Both the position numbers and the translations under genes were made by a program. Positions 55,196 to 64,000 of a stretch of DNA of 64,000 nucleotides are shown piece after piece. Position 1 is the first letter of the stretch. Every line of letters begins with the position of its first letter. The DNA is from Gongronella butleri (taxonomy: Eukaryota > Mucoromycota > Mucoromycetes > Mucorales > Cunninghamellaceae): NCBI GenBank assembly GCA_025201375.1, contig JAIWZP010000044.1:1-64000 (forward strand), read 5' to 3'. The notes beneath the pieces were generated by a model. It was given only the letters and a program-made list of their open reading frames with translations. It searched no databases and had not been told where the DNA came from.

Positions 55196-56460
55196 ATGGC
55201 AGCGCTGCGCCCGAGACTTGGCCTTGCCGTGCGCCTGTTGCGGCCACCCAGACTGTCTTCTCCCTGTATACGTGTTTCGGCGTGTTCTTGCCCGTATTCG
55301 ACGCAAAACACGCCTGGACCGCACCAGCAAGCGCCTGGCAACGACGACAAGGACACCCAGCAACACCAGGATGACAAAAAGCCGCTCCCCAAGCCGCTAC
55401 AGCTCGACTCGCTCGCGTCGCTGCAGTCATTGTCACGGACGCAGCTTCAGAGGCTGCAAGTCGAGCTTGAACCGCTGGTCGCGCGCGCGCGCCAAGCCCA
55501 ACTTAAGCTGAAGCACCTCACAAGCAATGTCAGCGACTCGCAGGAAGCGGTGCGCCGCATGAGCATCGCATTGAATGAAATTACAGGCTACAAGCACATT
55601 GAGACGGTTAAACAAAAAGTGCAAGATCAAGGTAAAAAGATGCAAAAAGAAAAGAAAAACAAGCCCAAATTTCTCATTTTTCTCTTTTGCTTTTTATAGC
55701 GCAAGCGTTTGAATTGACGCGCGAGCAAGTGCAAGTAGCCAAAGCGCGGTACGAATTGGCAATTGCGACGCGCAGCAATACGCAGCGAGGGATCAATGAG
55801 CTTTTGCAGCGCAAGCATCTTTGGACGGGCGATGATGTGAACCAATTCACCGAATTGTATCGTTTGGAGCACGAGCATGCCAAGGAGGAGGAATTGGCCA
55901 AGGAGCAATACCAACGTTCGGAAAAGCAGATGGATCGCGAGTATATGGACTTGGCGCGGTGCATCATGGAGCGATACCACGACGAGCAATTGTGGAGCGA
56001 CAAGATCCGCAGTGTGTCGACGTATGGCACGTGGGCACTGATGGCGCTCAACATCATGCTGTTCATCGCCGTCCAGACCGTCTTTGAGCCTCGCAAACGC
56101 AAGCGACTCACCGATCAATTCGAAACGCTGCTTGTCGAAAAGGTCCAAGAGGAGGAAGACAAATTCAACAAGGTTTCCGAGGCCATTGCAGAGACGGATC
56201 GTGTTCTCCTCGAGCAACAGCAAACCCTTGTCGATCTCATGTCTCAATTGGCCCTCGCACCTACCCCTGAGCCAGCATTGGTGCCAGAAGACACGCTCAA
56301 AATCACGCCTGAACCCGATCTGCACGAATTGGACGCGCCGTCGCTCCCATCATCACCTCAAGCCGCGCACATCTCGAACGAATCCCTCGTGTTGTACACC
56401 GTGGAGAGTGCCATTGCCGGCAGCTTGGTCACAGCCCTCGCGTTCATGCTGTGGAAGTAG
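55196..56460 (+). CDS. MDM33: mitochondrial inner-membrane protein Mdm33/She9
   Basis: Fungal protein controlling inner mitochondrial membrane shape. Exons 55196-55631 and 55700-56460; 398 residues. Residues 1-35 (MAALRPRLGLAVRLLRPPRL...) form an Arg-rich, acid-free presequence. A long coiled-coil region follows (about 70-245), including LTREQVQVAKARYELAIATR, NTQRGINELLQRKHLWTGDD and QFTELYRLEHEHAKEEELAK, which are typical of the family. A first membrane segment (about 256-275, GTWALMALNIMLFIAVQTVF) is followed by EPRKRKRL and a second coiled coil. A second membrane segment ends the protein (SAIAGSLVTALAFMLWK). Start chosen because it opens directly into the presequence. Confidence 0.88.
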
Positions 56461-56569
56461 ATTTTAGAACCTGTTACCCTCCATTCCCTGTATTTTTTGT
56501 TGATTTTCTTAACATTTAGACCATGAAAGAAGCTCTTTTTATTCAAAGTGTCGAATGAGAAAGGGGGTA

Positions 56570-58130
56570 TCAGTTCGAGTGCGAGGATGCGGTATAAGAC
56601 GGCTGGTGATAGCTCTGGAGAATAGGACGCGTCGCGTCATTATTGTTCGACGCGTCTGCCGCGGCCGACGCGAACACTGGCGGCTGGATGTAATTGTACA
56701 GCGCGGCTCCAGTGACAACCAAAATGTAGGCAAGCGGATACACCGTGGGCATCTGTTAAAAAAAAAGTGGGGGAAGCAAAAAAAGCAACAAAAAAAAAAA
56801 AAAAAAAGGCGCAGCGCGTCACAATGAAACATTAACGTGAGCCCCAAAAAAATGGATCACATGTGTCCTACACGCTCCAATTCCACCGTACCTGGTTGTC
56901 CAAGAAGATGAGGCCCACCAGCAGCGAGTAAAAATTGCTCGACATCAGACTCATGCTCACAAAAGTGGCACCGGCAAGCCGATAGATGCGCGGCATGATG
57001 GAGTACATGCAAAAGAGACTGAGCACGTAGACACCAACCCAGACCACTGTAAAAACAAGTCAGTCACGGGATCAGAGCCGAGGGCGTAAAAAAAGAAAAA
57101 AAAAGAGGGGAGAAATACTTGCCTATTTCTCGGGACCAGGCAATATGCACGAGCGTGTCGTATTCCAAAAACCACCTGGATGAAAAGAAAATCAGGGCAA
57201 GATGAGTCAGGGGCTGATTCGGGGAACCACTTCGGGCCACGTACGCCCACATTGCGCTTTGGACCATGCCAATGAAGCCAATTCGTGATAGAAAATGCGA
57301 AATCGAGTAGTATTGCACCAGGTATTCTTCTGTCACATTACATACGGCGTACAGAGACGCACTCAGCAGCTACATAGAAAGAAGAAGCGTACAATGAGAT
57401 ACTTTGACAACGAAAAAAAAAAAAAGACGTACACAGAGCAAATCGCCCAACCATGTGTGATTTGACGTCGGGTCGCCCAGCGAGAGCACGTCGCCACAGA
57501 TCAGAAGACCCAGGCCAGTCATGCACAGGGTAGCACCAGCATAGTGTGTGCGTAAATAGCGTGCACGCAACAAAACCACAGAAAGCAGCATCACACACGG
57601 CAACGTCCACGAATTGATGATGAGCGCAGAGAGCACCGACGTGTTTTTGAATGCAGCCACTGCCATGATATTGGCTTGAATCGCAGAGAGAGCGCGGGTG
57701 AGCCGTCGATATGATCTTTTTGACTTTTTTCCGTTGTTTTCTTATATCTTTTTTTTTTTTGTGCCTATTGTACCTTGGACGTCGACAAAGGAAAAGAACA
57801 GGACTGCGCAAGAGTGAGGATGCATGAAAAAAACGAGATGTGAGACGAAAAATCAGAAAAAAAAAGGACGCATTTATCATTTTTACGAGCATAAAAAGGC
57901 TTTTGGGGTCTCGTTGTGGCTGGACTTGGCTTGCGGTTGGCCACAGACCGGTACGAATTATAAACGACGGCAAGGAGACCATACATAAAAGCGTTTTGCG
58001 TGAACGGCAGGCTAATTTGGTGACGCTGCCAGAGCGTTGACGACGCTGTGCTCGAGCCTGTAATACAAAGCGACAAGACCTGCCCAAGAAAGAGGGGCAA
58101 CAGCCACTGCCGGGTCACACTGCTGATCAT
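56570..58130 (-). CDS. SLC35F-type solute transporter (SLC35F1/F2/F6-like)
   Basis: Ten-segment membrane protein of the drug/metabolite transporter superfamily. Exons in reading order: 57887-58130, 57774-57803, 57433-57674, 57245-57369, 57123-57175, 56892-57046, 56570-56752; 343 residues. Family signature words: LFLGQVLSLCITGSSTASS, FVDVQANIMAVAAFKNTSVLS, INSWTLPCVMLLSVVLL, LSASLYAVCNVTEEYLVQ, VYVLSLFCMYSIMPRI. The second exon is only 30 bases. The fifth intron starts with GC rather than GT (G|GCAAGT); only this donor keeps the frame. The tail is short and hydrophilic. Convergent with the Mdm33 gene, 109 bases apart. Substrate unknown; members of the family have been linked to varied small organic solutes. 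Confidence 0.86.
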
Positions 58131-58572
58131 ACAAGAAAAAAAAAGACAGAGAAGAGAAAGAAGAAAGAAAAAAAGAAAAGAAAAAAAAAAGAAAAGCATA
58201 AAAAAGAGCTTTTTGGTCTGCGGGTCACTTAAGGCTGCGCCTTGTGCTCGTCATGTGATGCCAATGCGAGCGCAACAGGCTCAAATTTCTCGGTGCACGC
58301 TTAAAAAGTTCATTGTAGCGGCCGCTGGCTTTCTCCACGTGGCAAAGAACAGCATGCCAGGCAAACAAAATGAAGGCAAAATAGTGGGACGCATAAATTC
58401 ACGCAAGGTTTGGGCCGAAACGACGAGATCTAAGCCCGCCTAATCGGGCAATGAGAGATTGCCCAATTTGAGCATCGGTGTCAAAGCAATAAAAAGTGGG
58501 GCAACAGGCCGGCGGCCCGGATTTACAACGTTTCTCTCCCGTTTCTTCCTTTTGCCCTTGGTTCCTTTTGCC
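58131..58572. other. divergent promoter region of SLC35F-like and ketopantoate reductase genes
   Basis: A/G-rich leader of the minus-strand gene (58131-58210), then mixed sequence. A NotI-type GCGGCCGC lies near 58319. No gene found. Confidence 0.4.
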
Positions 58573-58774
58573 ATGACTCCGCCTTGCTCTATCCTCAACG
58601 TTGGCCTTGGCGCCGTCGGAGCCATCTACAGCTGGCGCCTGGCTCAGTCTGCCGCTATCACGGCTGTCTGCCGCTCCAACTACCAAGTTGTCAAAGACGA
58701 AGGTTTAAATATCGACTCTAAAAAGTTTGGCAAGGGCATCTTCCGCCCGTCCCACGGTACGGGCGTCTCCCAAT

Positions 58775-58825
<51 letters not shown>

Positions 58826-59817
58826 CAAAATGACTCATCATTACAATCTTTTTCTTTTTCTTGTGGGCAGTGGTGCGCACTGTGGCGGAAGCTGTGCAAG
58901 TGAACGACAACCAAGCGTTTGATTATGCTCTTGTGACGCTCAAGGCGTTGCCCGAGGTGTATGACATTGGCGAGATGATTGCGCCAGCCGTGAAACCGGG
59001 CAAAACGACGATTGTCTTGATTCAGAATGGGTTGGGCATTGAGGAGCCCATTGTCGCGCGCTTCCCAGACAACCCATTGATCTCGATCGTCGCATACATT
59101 GGCACGTCGCAGCCGTCGCTCGGCGAGATCAAGATGGTCGGCTCCGAGCGGCTCATGGTTGGCAATTATTTGCCTTCCAAAGTGGACAATTCAGCGCCCA
59201 AGCAGCGATTCATCGAGATGCTACGCAAGGGTGGTGTCGACGCCAATGACGTTGATGACATTGAAAAGCTCAGGTGGCAAAAGCTGCTTTGGTATGACAG
59301 AAAAAAAGAACAAAAATGGCAAAGGGGCGCAGCTCACGTGATTTTTACTTTTTTTTTCGTGCATTTCAGGAACGCTGTGTTCTCGCCTGTGTGTCTTCTT
59401 ACAGGCATGGACACCACCGGAGTGCTTGGATGCGACAGCGCCATGAATTTGGCACGCAATTTGATGCGCGACGTTGTCGCCACCGCCAATGCGCAAGGCT
59501 ACGATTTTGATTATGAGACCGAGATGGCCAACATGATTAGATTCACACAGTCGACCGCCATGGACTTTAAGCCATCCATGTAAATATCAGATCATTGGTC
59601 GTTTTCTCTCCAAGTGCTTATATTTTCTTCTTTTTTGGCTAGGATGCTGGATTACGAGCGCCGCAGCCCAATGGAAACGGACGCCATTCTCGGATCGTGC
59701 TTCCGTCGCGCCAAGGCCAAGGGCCTCTCGGTGCCGTACCTTGAATCAGTGTACGATTTGTGCCTTGCTAACAACAAGGCCATTCTCGAGGAAAAGAAGG
59801 TGCGCAGCAGTGCCTGA
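58573..59817 (+). CDS. 2-dehydropantoate 2-reductase (ketopantoate reductase, PanE/ApbA family)
   Basis: NADP(H)-dependent oxidoreductase of the pantothenate pathway or a relative of the same fold. Exons 58573-58756, 58871-59291, 59370-59579, 59643-59817; 329 residues. The Rossmann start is ILNVGLGAVGAIYSWRLAQ (GxGxxG). TIVLIQNGLGIEEP, with the conserved N-G, carries the family motif, then IVAYIGTSQPSLGEIKMVG. The C-terminal helical domain contains LRWQKLLWNAVFSPVCLLTGM (the catalytic Lys-x-x-x-N region, K and N) and RRSPMETDAILGSC, matching the E-x-D pattern of substrate binding. Intron 1 holds a 49-base A run. Fungi have several PanE-like paralogues, so the exact substrate is uncertain. Confidence 0.88.
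58776..58824. repeat. 49-base A homopolymer in intron 1 of the reductase gene
   Basis: Uninterrupted A in the sense strand, 19 bases after the donor. It is the longest homopolymer in the window. Confidence 0.9.
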
Positions 59818-59859
59818 CCGAAAATACACGCGTCTGCTCGCGTCTAGAGAGTTGCTTTT

Positions 59860-60110
59860 GATGTATTTCTATATTTATAAAGAGCGAGGCGCGCGAAAGC
59901 GCGTCGGTTCGCGCGCATGTCACGTGGCATGTACTTTTTTATTGAGTTTAAATCTTTTCATCCAAAAGGACCAAAAATCCACGCATTTCCTCACGTCTCG
60001 ACCTTGATTTCGATGTATCTTTGAATGTTTATAAAGCGGTAGACGCGTGAAAACGCGTCGCTTCGCGCGCAATTGACGCGTCAAGCCCTTTTTATTGAGA
60101 TTTTATCTGC
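59860..60110. repeat. two-unit tandem repeat with GAAA-loop hairpins
   Basis: Two units about 153 bases apart share GATGTAT.T.TATGTTTATAAAG-like sequence, a hairpin, TTCGCGCGCA and TTTTTATTGAG..TT.ATCT. The hairpins are GGCGCGC-GAAA-GCGCGTC (59888-59905) and GACGCGT-GAAA-ACGCGTC (60042-60059). The differing stem positions keep pairing: C-G becomes T-A next to the loop, and G.T becomes A-T near the base. It lies just after the reductase stop. Confidence 0.7.
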
Positions 60111-60124
60111 AAACGACCCATTTT

Positions 60125-60350
60125 CCTCACACTGTATCATGTTTGTCCGCCGATGAAAGGCGCGTCACGGGTTGAACTATGTCCAGTGTGAATTCATAGG
60201 CAATCGAGCTGACCCATCACGAGAAAATCAAAAATTGCCCAAAAATTTGTCCTATTTCGCATTCATCTCGCCATTGTTCCCAACCTAATCCGCTCAAAAA
60301 TTAGGTCCATTGGATTCACACATTCGAAAGATCAAGCAAGCATTTCAAAC
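60125..60350 (+). repeat. diverged fragment of repeat family B (copy 3)
   Basis: Follows the order of 14640-14810: CCGCC.ATGAAA..GCG.CACGG, a GTCCAGTG stretch, a run with CGA-AAATC, then ATTTCGCATTCATCTCG (ATTTTGCATTCATCTCG in copy 1) and CCGCTCAAAAAT followed by GAATTCA/GGATTCA. Lies in the convergent region between the reductase and RPSA. Confidence 0.6.
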
Positions 60351-60458
60351 GAGATGCGCGGCGTGTCCATTCAAGTTTTTTTTTGAAACCAATTTTATTT
60401 TAAAGATTTATAGGAAAAGATGCAATTGGATGCGCATTAGCTAAAGGCAACCGCCTTC

Positions 60459-61378
60459 TTAAGCATCCCAAGAGGAGGGAGCGGCAGCGGCGGTCTCGTC
60501 AGCCCAGTCCGAAGTAGCGGCAGCGGGGTTCCACTCGGCGTTGGCAGCCAAGGGAGCGGCAGCCTCGCCCTCAGCGGCCCAGTCACCACCGGCTTGAACC
60601 TCAGCACCTTCCTCAAAGGCAAGGGCCTCCTGCTCCTTCTCGATCTCTTCGGGATCGCGGTAGAAGAACATGTCGACCATGACATCCCAGGCGGATTGGT
60701 AGTCAATGGTGCCGCGGAGACGGAGGACGGCACGGGCCAAGAGCCAGTAGATGAGACCAATGGCGTGCTTACCCTTGTTGTTGGTGGGGATGACAACGTC
60801 AACGTATTGCAACAAGGCGTCGGTGTCGGCCAAGGAGATGACGGGGATGTTGACATACGAAGCCTCCTTGATGGCCTGGAAGTCGGTGCGGGGATCGGTG
60901 GTGATGATCAAGCGGGGCTCACGGAACGAACGGGTGATGTAGTTAGTGAAGGTACCGGGGGTGAAACGACCGACAATGGCCTCAGCACCAATGTACTTGG
61001 CGAACTTCAAGGCAGCACGGTGACCGTAGGGACGGGCAGAGATGACAACAATGTCCTTGGGGTTCTCAATGGCAGCAATGACACGGGCAGCCAAGATGAG
61101 CTTCTCCCAGGTCTTGCCAAGGTTGATCAAGTTGACACCTAAACGCAAAAACAAGCAAAAACGTGGATTAAAACATGCCCGTGTCACCATTCTTTGCCCT
61201 TTTTTCAAGTTGCAAAGAGCTGTGCAATGGGATTGGATGCCTTACCATCAGCACGGCGCTTGTAGACGTAGGGGGTCATGCGGGTGTTGACGTTCTTGGC
61301 ACCAATGTGGCATTGGGCGCTCAACAAGAGCTGAATGTCTTCTTCAGTGGGGTTCAGAACAGCAGGGACGCGGGACAT
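60459..61378 (-). CDS. RPSA: 40S ribosomal protein SA/S0 (uS2)
   Basis: Small-subunit ribosomal protein uS2, laminin-receptor family. Exons 61246-61378 and 60459-61138; 270 residues. Diagnostic words: [82 protein letters not shown], then [23 protein letters not shown] and [14 protein letters not shown]. The tail is Ala/Glu/Trp-rich ([15 protein letters not shown], ending SSWDA). Codon use is strongly biased, as expected of a highly expressed gene. An acceptor (ATTATAG) sits eight bases before the ATG and a GTAAGT donor at 61575, so the 5' UTR probably holds an intron (61387-61575) with GATG-repeat tracts. Confidence 0.96.
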
Positions 61379-61386
61379 GGTCGATA

Positions 61387-61575
61387 CTATAATGAAGAGA
61401 AAAAGATGAGCCTAATCCGTGCTATCCATCCATCGAGACAATCCATCCATCCAGTGCATCCGTCGATAAAAACACCATTTTGACGTCCATCCGATCACTG
61501 ACGGACATCCTGGTGGGTCGTGGGTGCCTGTTTGTTGTGCTTGTCGCTCATTTTCACATCGTAAACGTCACTTAC
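61387..61575 (-). promoter_or_regulatory. probable 5' UTR intron of RPSA with GATG-repeat tracts
   Basis: Bounded on the minus strand by GTAAGTGACG and TTCATTATAG. Contains ATCCATCCATC (61424) and ATCCATCCATCC (61441) on the plus strand, that is GGATGGAT in the gene's direction. The intron is inferred from splice sites only. Confidence 0.55.
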
Positions 61576-61927
61576 AGCTTAAAGCTAAAGGGAAAGAGGA
61601 AGAAAAAAAGAAAATACGAGGGCTGCCCTTTTTTTTTTTTTTATGGGCAACAGCCACCCAACTGTATTCAAACCCCGCCTCGCCGGCACAATGGGGCATC
61701 AAAACACTGTTTCGAGGGCATTGGCAACAAGCTTTAAATCCACCATGGCATTCACAATTGAGCAAAATGAGCAAATGAGCTAATTCTGTTTCTTTTTTTA
61801 TTGTCAATCGACAGGGAAATGCTACAAGTAAAAAGACGAGAGTAATAAAAAAAGGATGACAAGAGGTAAAAAGATGAGGAAGAGGGAGAGATCAAGGAAT
61901 CAAGTGGGTCAGGATGAAACCCGCAGC
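61576..61927. other. intergenic region between RPSA and eL27
   Basis: About 350 bases: upstream promoter of RPSA and 3' flank of eL27. Contains a T run near 61630. No gene or repeat recognised. Confidence 0.4.
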
Positions 61928-62811
61928 TTAGAATCGAAGCTTGTTGAAGAACCACTTGTTCTTGCCAGTCTGGTAGCGTTCCTGGAACAAGCCCTTGATG
62001 ACCTGATGACATAAAAGAAAAGAAAGTGAGCAAAAAAAGAACTCGAATTCGCTTTTTTTTTATTACCTTCTTGGCCTCCTCACGCTGAGTGGGCTCCTTG
62101 AAGGTGTCAGCAGAGATGGTGCCCTTGATTTGCTCCAAATCCAAAGCGTAGCTAATGCAAGAAAGAGAATGAGTAAATGTGCTCATTGCGCGGCGATGAA
62201 TTGACGCCAATTGTGCCTTACCGGGTGGGCATCATGTGGTTGTAGTTGACAATCTTGACAAAGGGCTTGACGCGCGAGCGCTTGGCGACCTTCTTCTTGC
62301 CCATGGAGCCGGTGACCTTCAAGGGAGCACGCTCAACACCGGCAACAACGGCATAGCCGTAGGGACGGTCCTTGGTGCCTTCGTCGTGGTCTAAGATTGG
62401 AAAAAGAAAAGAAAAAAAATCGTGAGCCTGCTGATCGTGTTCGGAGAGTCGCTATTGAGGTGCCGGGAATGGGCGTGCACACGGCACGATCGTGGTGTGC
62501 CTCGAAATTGCGATAAAAATGGGAATCGACGGGGGAAAAGCTACGTACTGCGAACGACGACGGCCTTCTTGCCAGCGTAACGGCCTTGCAGAATGACGAC
62601 AACCTAGTGGCGGGTGGGAAGAAGGGGAAAAAAAGGTGAATCTCGCTTGCTCATCTATCGATGTATCCATCCATCCATCCGTCAAATGGAGGCATCCGCC
62701 TCTTTTTTGAGTTTTCTGCATCTCGTAGCGTCTCGTTCTCTATGTCGACGCAAAGGATCGTGTCTCATGGATGATGATACTTACTTTACCAGCCTTGATG
62801 AACTTGACCAT
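61928..62811 (-). CDS. RPL27: 60S ribosomal protein eL27 (RPL27)
   Basis: Large-subunit ribosomal protein. Exons in reading order: 62785-62811, 62549-62603, 62222-62390, 62067-62151, 61928-62002; 136 residues, the exact usual length. [27 protein letters not shown], then [51 protein letters not shown] and the C-terminus [19 protein letters not shown] are all characteristic. The first exon encodes nine residues. Intron 1 contains an ATCCATCCATCCATCC tract at 62665-62680, matching tracts in the first introns of eS27 and RPSA. Confidence 0.96.
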
Positions 62812-63137
62812 GGTAATAATGTATAGAAAGAGGAAGAAAAAAGAAAATTTGAGATCAGGACGCCCGGTCTCGCCTTATTTTTTTTGGCGGCCCATTCCCC
62901 CGGCAAGCTGTCCGGCACACCGCCTTCCTTTTTAAGCCACACATTTTGATTGGCTTGCCTCGCCTTTTGTCCCTTTTTTACGCACACCTGGTGTCATGCA
63001 AGACACCCAAGTTGCCTGAGCTCAGTGTTAGCACAGGACAAGGACCCCATCCAATTATTCAAACATAAAGAGTGGACAAAAAATATGTTTGTCACACTTT
63101 TTTTTAATTCATTTTGTTTCAATTGCAGGCAAAATTC
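62812..63137. other. intergenic region between eL27 and the transferase gene
   Basis: eL27 promoter and 3' flank of the glutathione S-transferase gene, both minus strand. No gene seen. Confidence 0.4.
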
Positions 63138-63995
63138 CTAAGCACTGAAGGAGGACGGCATCTGCTCGTTTTTGACTGACTTGAAATGTTTGACCAGGTT
63201 GGGGCGCTGCTCAATAGCCTCGACAAGGCGAGCAAGATGAGCGTAATCCTATGAAATTCGAACAATTGCGCAATTGCGCGTGTAAGACCCTTTTTTTTAG
63301 GAGATTGTTAATTTGGCTGGCTCACCTTGAGTGCATCCACACCCTTGCCGTCATCAATATTGTGGTACACGAGAAAATCGACGTATGTGATCTGCGCGAG
63401 GCGGAAAAATAAAGAGTGAGGATGCGAATTTCATGTATTTTTTGTGTTTACCTTGTCTCCCAGCAAATATGGCCCCTCATTCTTGGCGTATGCCTTGTCA
63501 AACATGGCCATCTTGGCAGGCAGCGTGACGGTCAAGTATTTATTTGTTCTGGCCGCGTCCTTGACCCAAGGGAGCTCTTCAAATGCCTTATTCCAGTCGA
63601 TGGCGGCATCTGCAGCCGCGTCCAGGTGGTGCCACATCGCATCGTCTACCTCACCGCCGTATTTGCCTATTTTTTTTCAAGTAATGAGCGCAAGAAAACA
63701 CGACAAAATGTTTGCTTTTTATCTTTTTTACGCGACTGAAACGCGATTTACCTAATTTTTTGGCTAAATAGCGCATCGATGGCACGGTCTTGTTGATCTT
63801 GAAATTGTCAACCTCGACCATGGGCAGCGACGGCGAAAAGATCTCTTGCGGCACGCTGGTCTTCTTGAATTCGTCCCAGTCGCTAATGGGAACCCGCTTG
63901 TATTGGAAATCCACCCCCGAGTCCAGAAGCATCAGATTCAGGCACTCGGCCCACACCGCGGAAGCTTGATTGCAGAGAAAAACGATGAGCTTCAT
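63138..63995 (-). CDS. glutathione S-transferase
   Basis: Cytosolic-type GST conjugating glutathione to electrophiles. Exons in reading order: 63752-63995, 63452-63666, 63326-63391, 63138-63248; 211 residues, the usual length. The N-terminal thioredoxin-like half runs MKLIVFLCNQASAVWAECLNLMLLDSG to VPQEIFSPSLPMVEVDNFKI, with the cis-Pro region SLPMVEV and the glutathione-site K-TVPSMRYLAKKLG (in place of the common Q-S..I.RYLA). The C-terminal helical half has EGPYLLGDKITYVDFLVYHN with the conserved D of the N-capping box. It looks closest to the sigma class. No clear catalytic Tyr or Ser early in the chain, so activity is uncertain. The ATG lies five bases from the window edge and directly after CTAGA, so an upstream exon is possible. 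Confidence 0.85.
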
Positions 63996-64000
63996 TCTAG

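Noticed and set aside
1..64000. tRNA, rRNA and CRISPR arrays
   Set aside because: I looked for GGTTCGAAT-type B boxes with cloverleaf partners, rRNA words and regular spaced repeats and found none convincing; a covariance-model scan would be decisive.

Overview
The window is nuclear DNA of a filamentous fungus, most likely an early-diverging (Mucoromycota-like) one. Genes are split by many short GT-AG introns, often with long poly-T tracts before the acceptor or poly-A tracts after the donor. The content includes fungus-typical families: a Kch1/Prm6 potassium-transport protein, a Crz1-like zinc finger, Mdm33/She9, and an Avt-like amino-acid transporter. It also includes genes usually missing from Dikarya: a WNK-type kinase and the U11/U12-35K protein of the minor spliceosome. 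The lineage is an inference. Coding exons were rebuilt by hand from reading frame and splice-site agreement; in every multi-exon model the exon lengths sum to a whole number of codons.

Layout. 0-0.6 kb: repeat DNA (end of a foldback element, then a repeat shared with 17 kb). 0.9-2.5 kb: CSN6 (+). 2.9-4.9 kb: amino-acid transporter (-). 7.0-9.3 kb: WNK kinase (+). 9.7-10.5 kb: repeat family A. 10.8-14.0 kb: bystin/Enp1 (-) and mitochondrial Qri7/OSGEPL1 (-). 14.2-19.0 kb: gene-poor repeat block holding an insertion with promoter-like architecture. 19.1-23.1 kb: SNRNP35 (-), eIF1A (+), an N-myristoylation-type SAM methyltransferase (+). 24.4-28.8 kb: Crz1-like factor (-) and Kch1-like protein (-). 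30.1-31.8 kb: DHA1-type MFS transporter (+). 32.6-33.9 kb: a family-A copy and a decayed MFS fragment. 34.0-35.5 kb: phosphomannose isomerase (-). 36.3-37.5 kb: V-ATPase subunit E (+). 38.5-39.3 kb and 41.3-42.6 kb: two unrecognised low-complexity proteins (-). 43.3-47 kb: a nest of repeats with a large foldback element split by a probable solo LTR. 47.4-51.7 kb: two tandem monocarboxylate-porter-like MFS genes (+). 52.5-53.3 kb: third family-A copy. 53.9-64.0 kb: gene-dense housekeeping block with eS27 (+), Mdm33 (+), SLC35F-like transporter (-), ketopantoate reductase (+), RPSA/uS2 (-), eL27 (-) and a glutathione S-transferase (-).

The genes do not form one pathway. Several act in translation and ribosome assembly (bystin, eIF1A, RPSA, eS27, eL27), in ion, pH or solute handling (WNK, Kch1-like, V-ATPase E, the MFS and AAAP transporters) or in mitochondria (Qri7, Mdm33). 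The most unusual signals are the repeats: the foldback element with nearly identical arms, an excess of TACAGTA/TACTGTA words resembling Tc1/mariner excision footprints, a repeat insertion with three phased promoter-like boxes, and GATG-repeat tracts in the first introns of all three ribosomal-protein genes.
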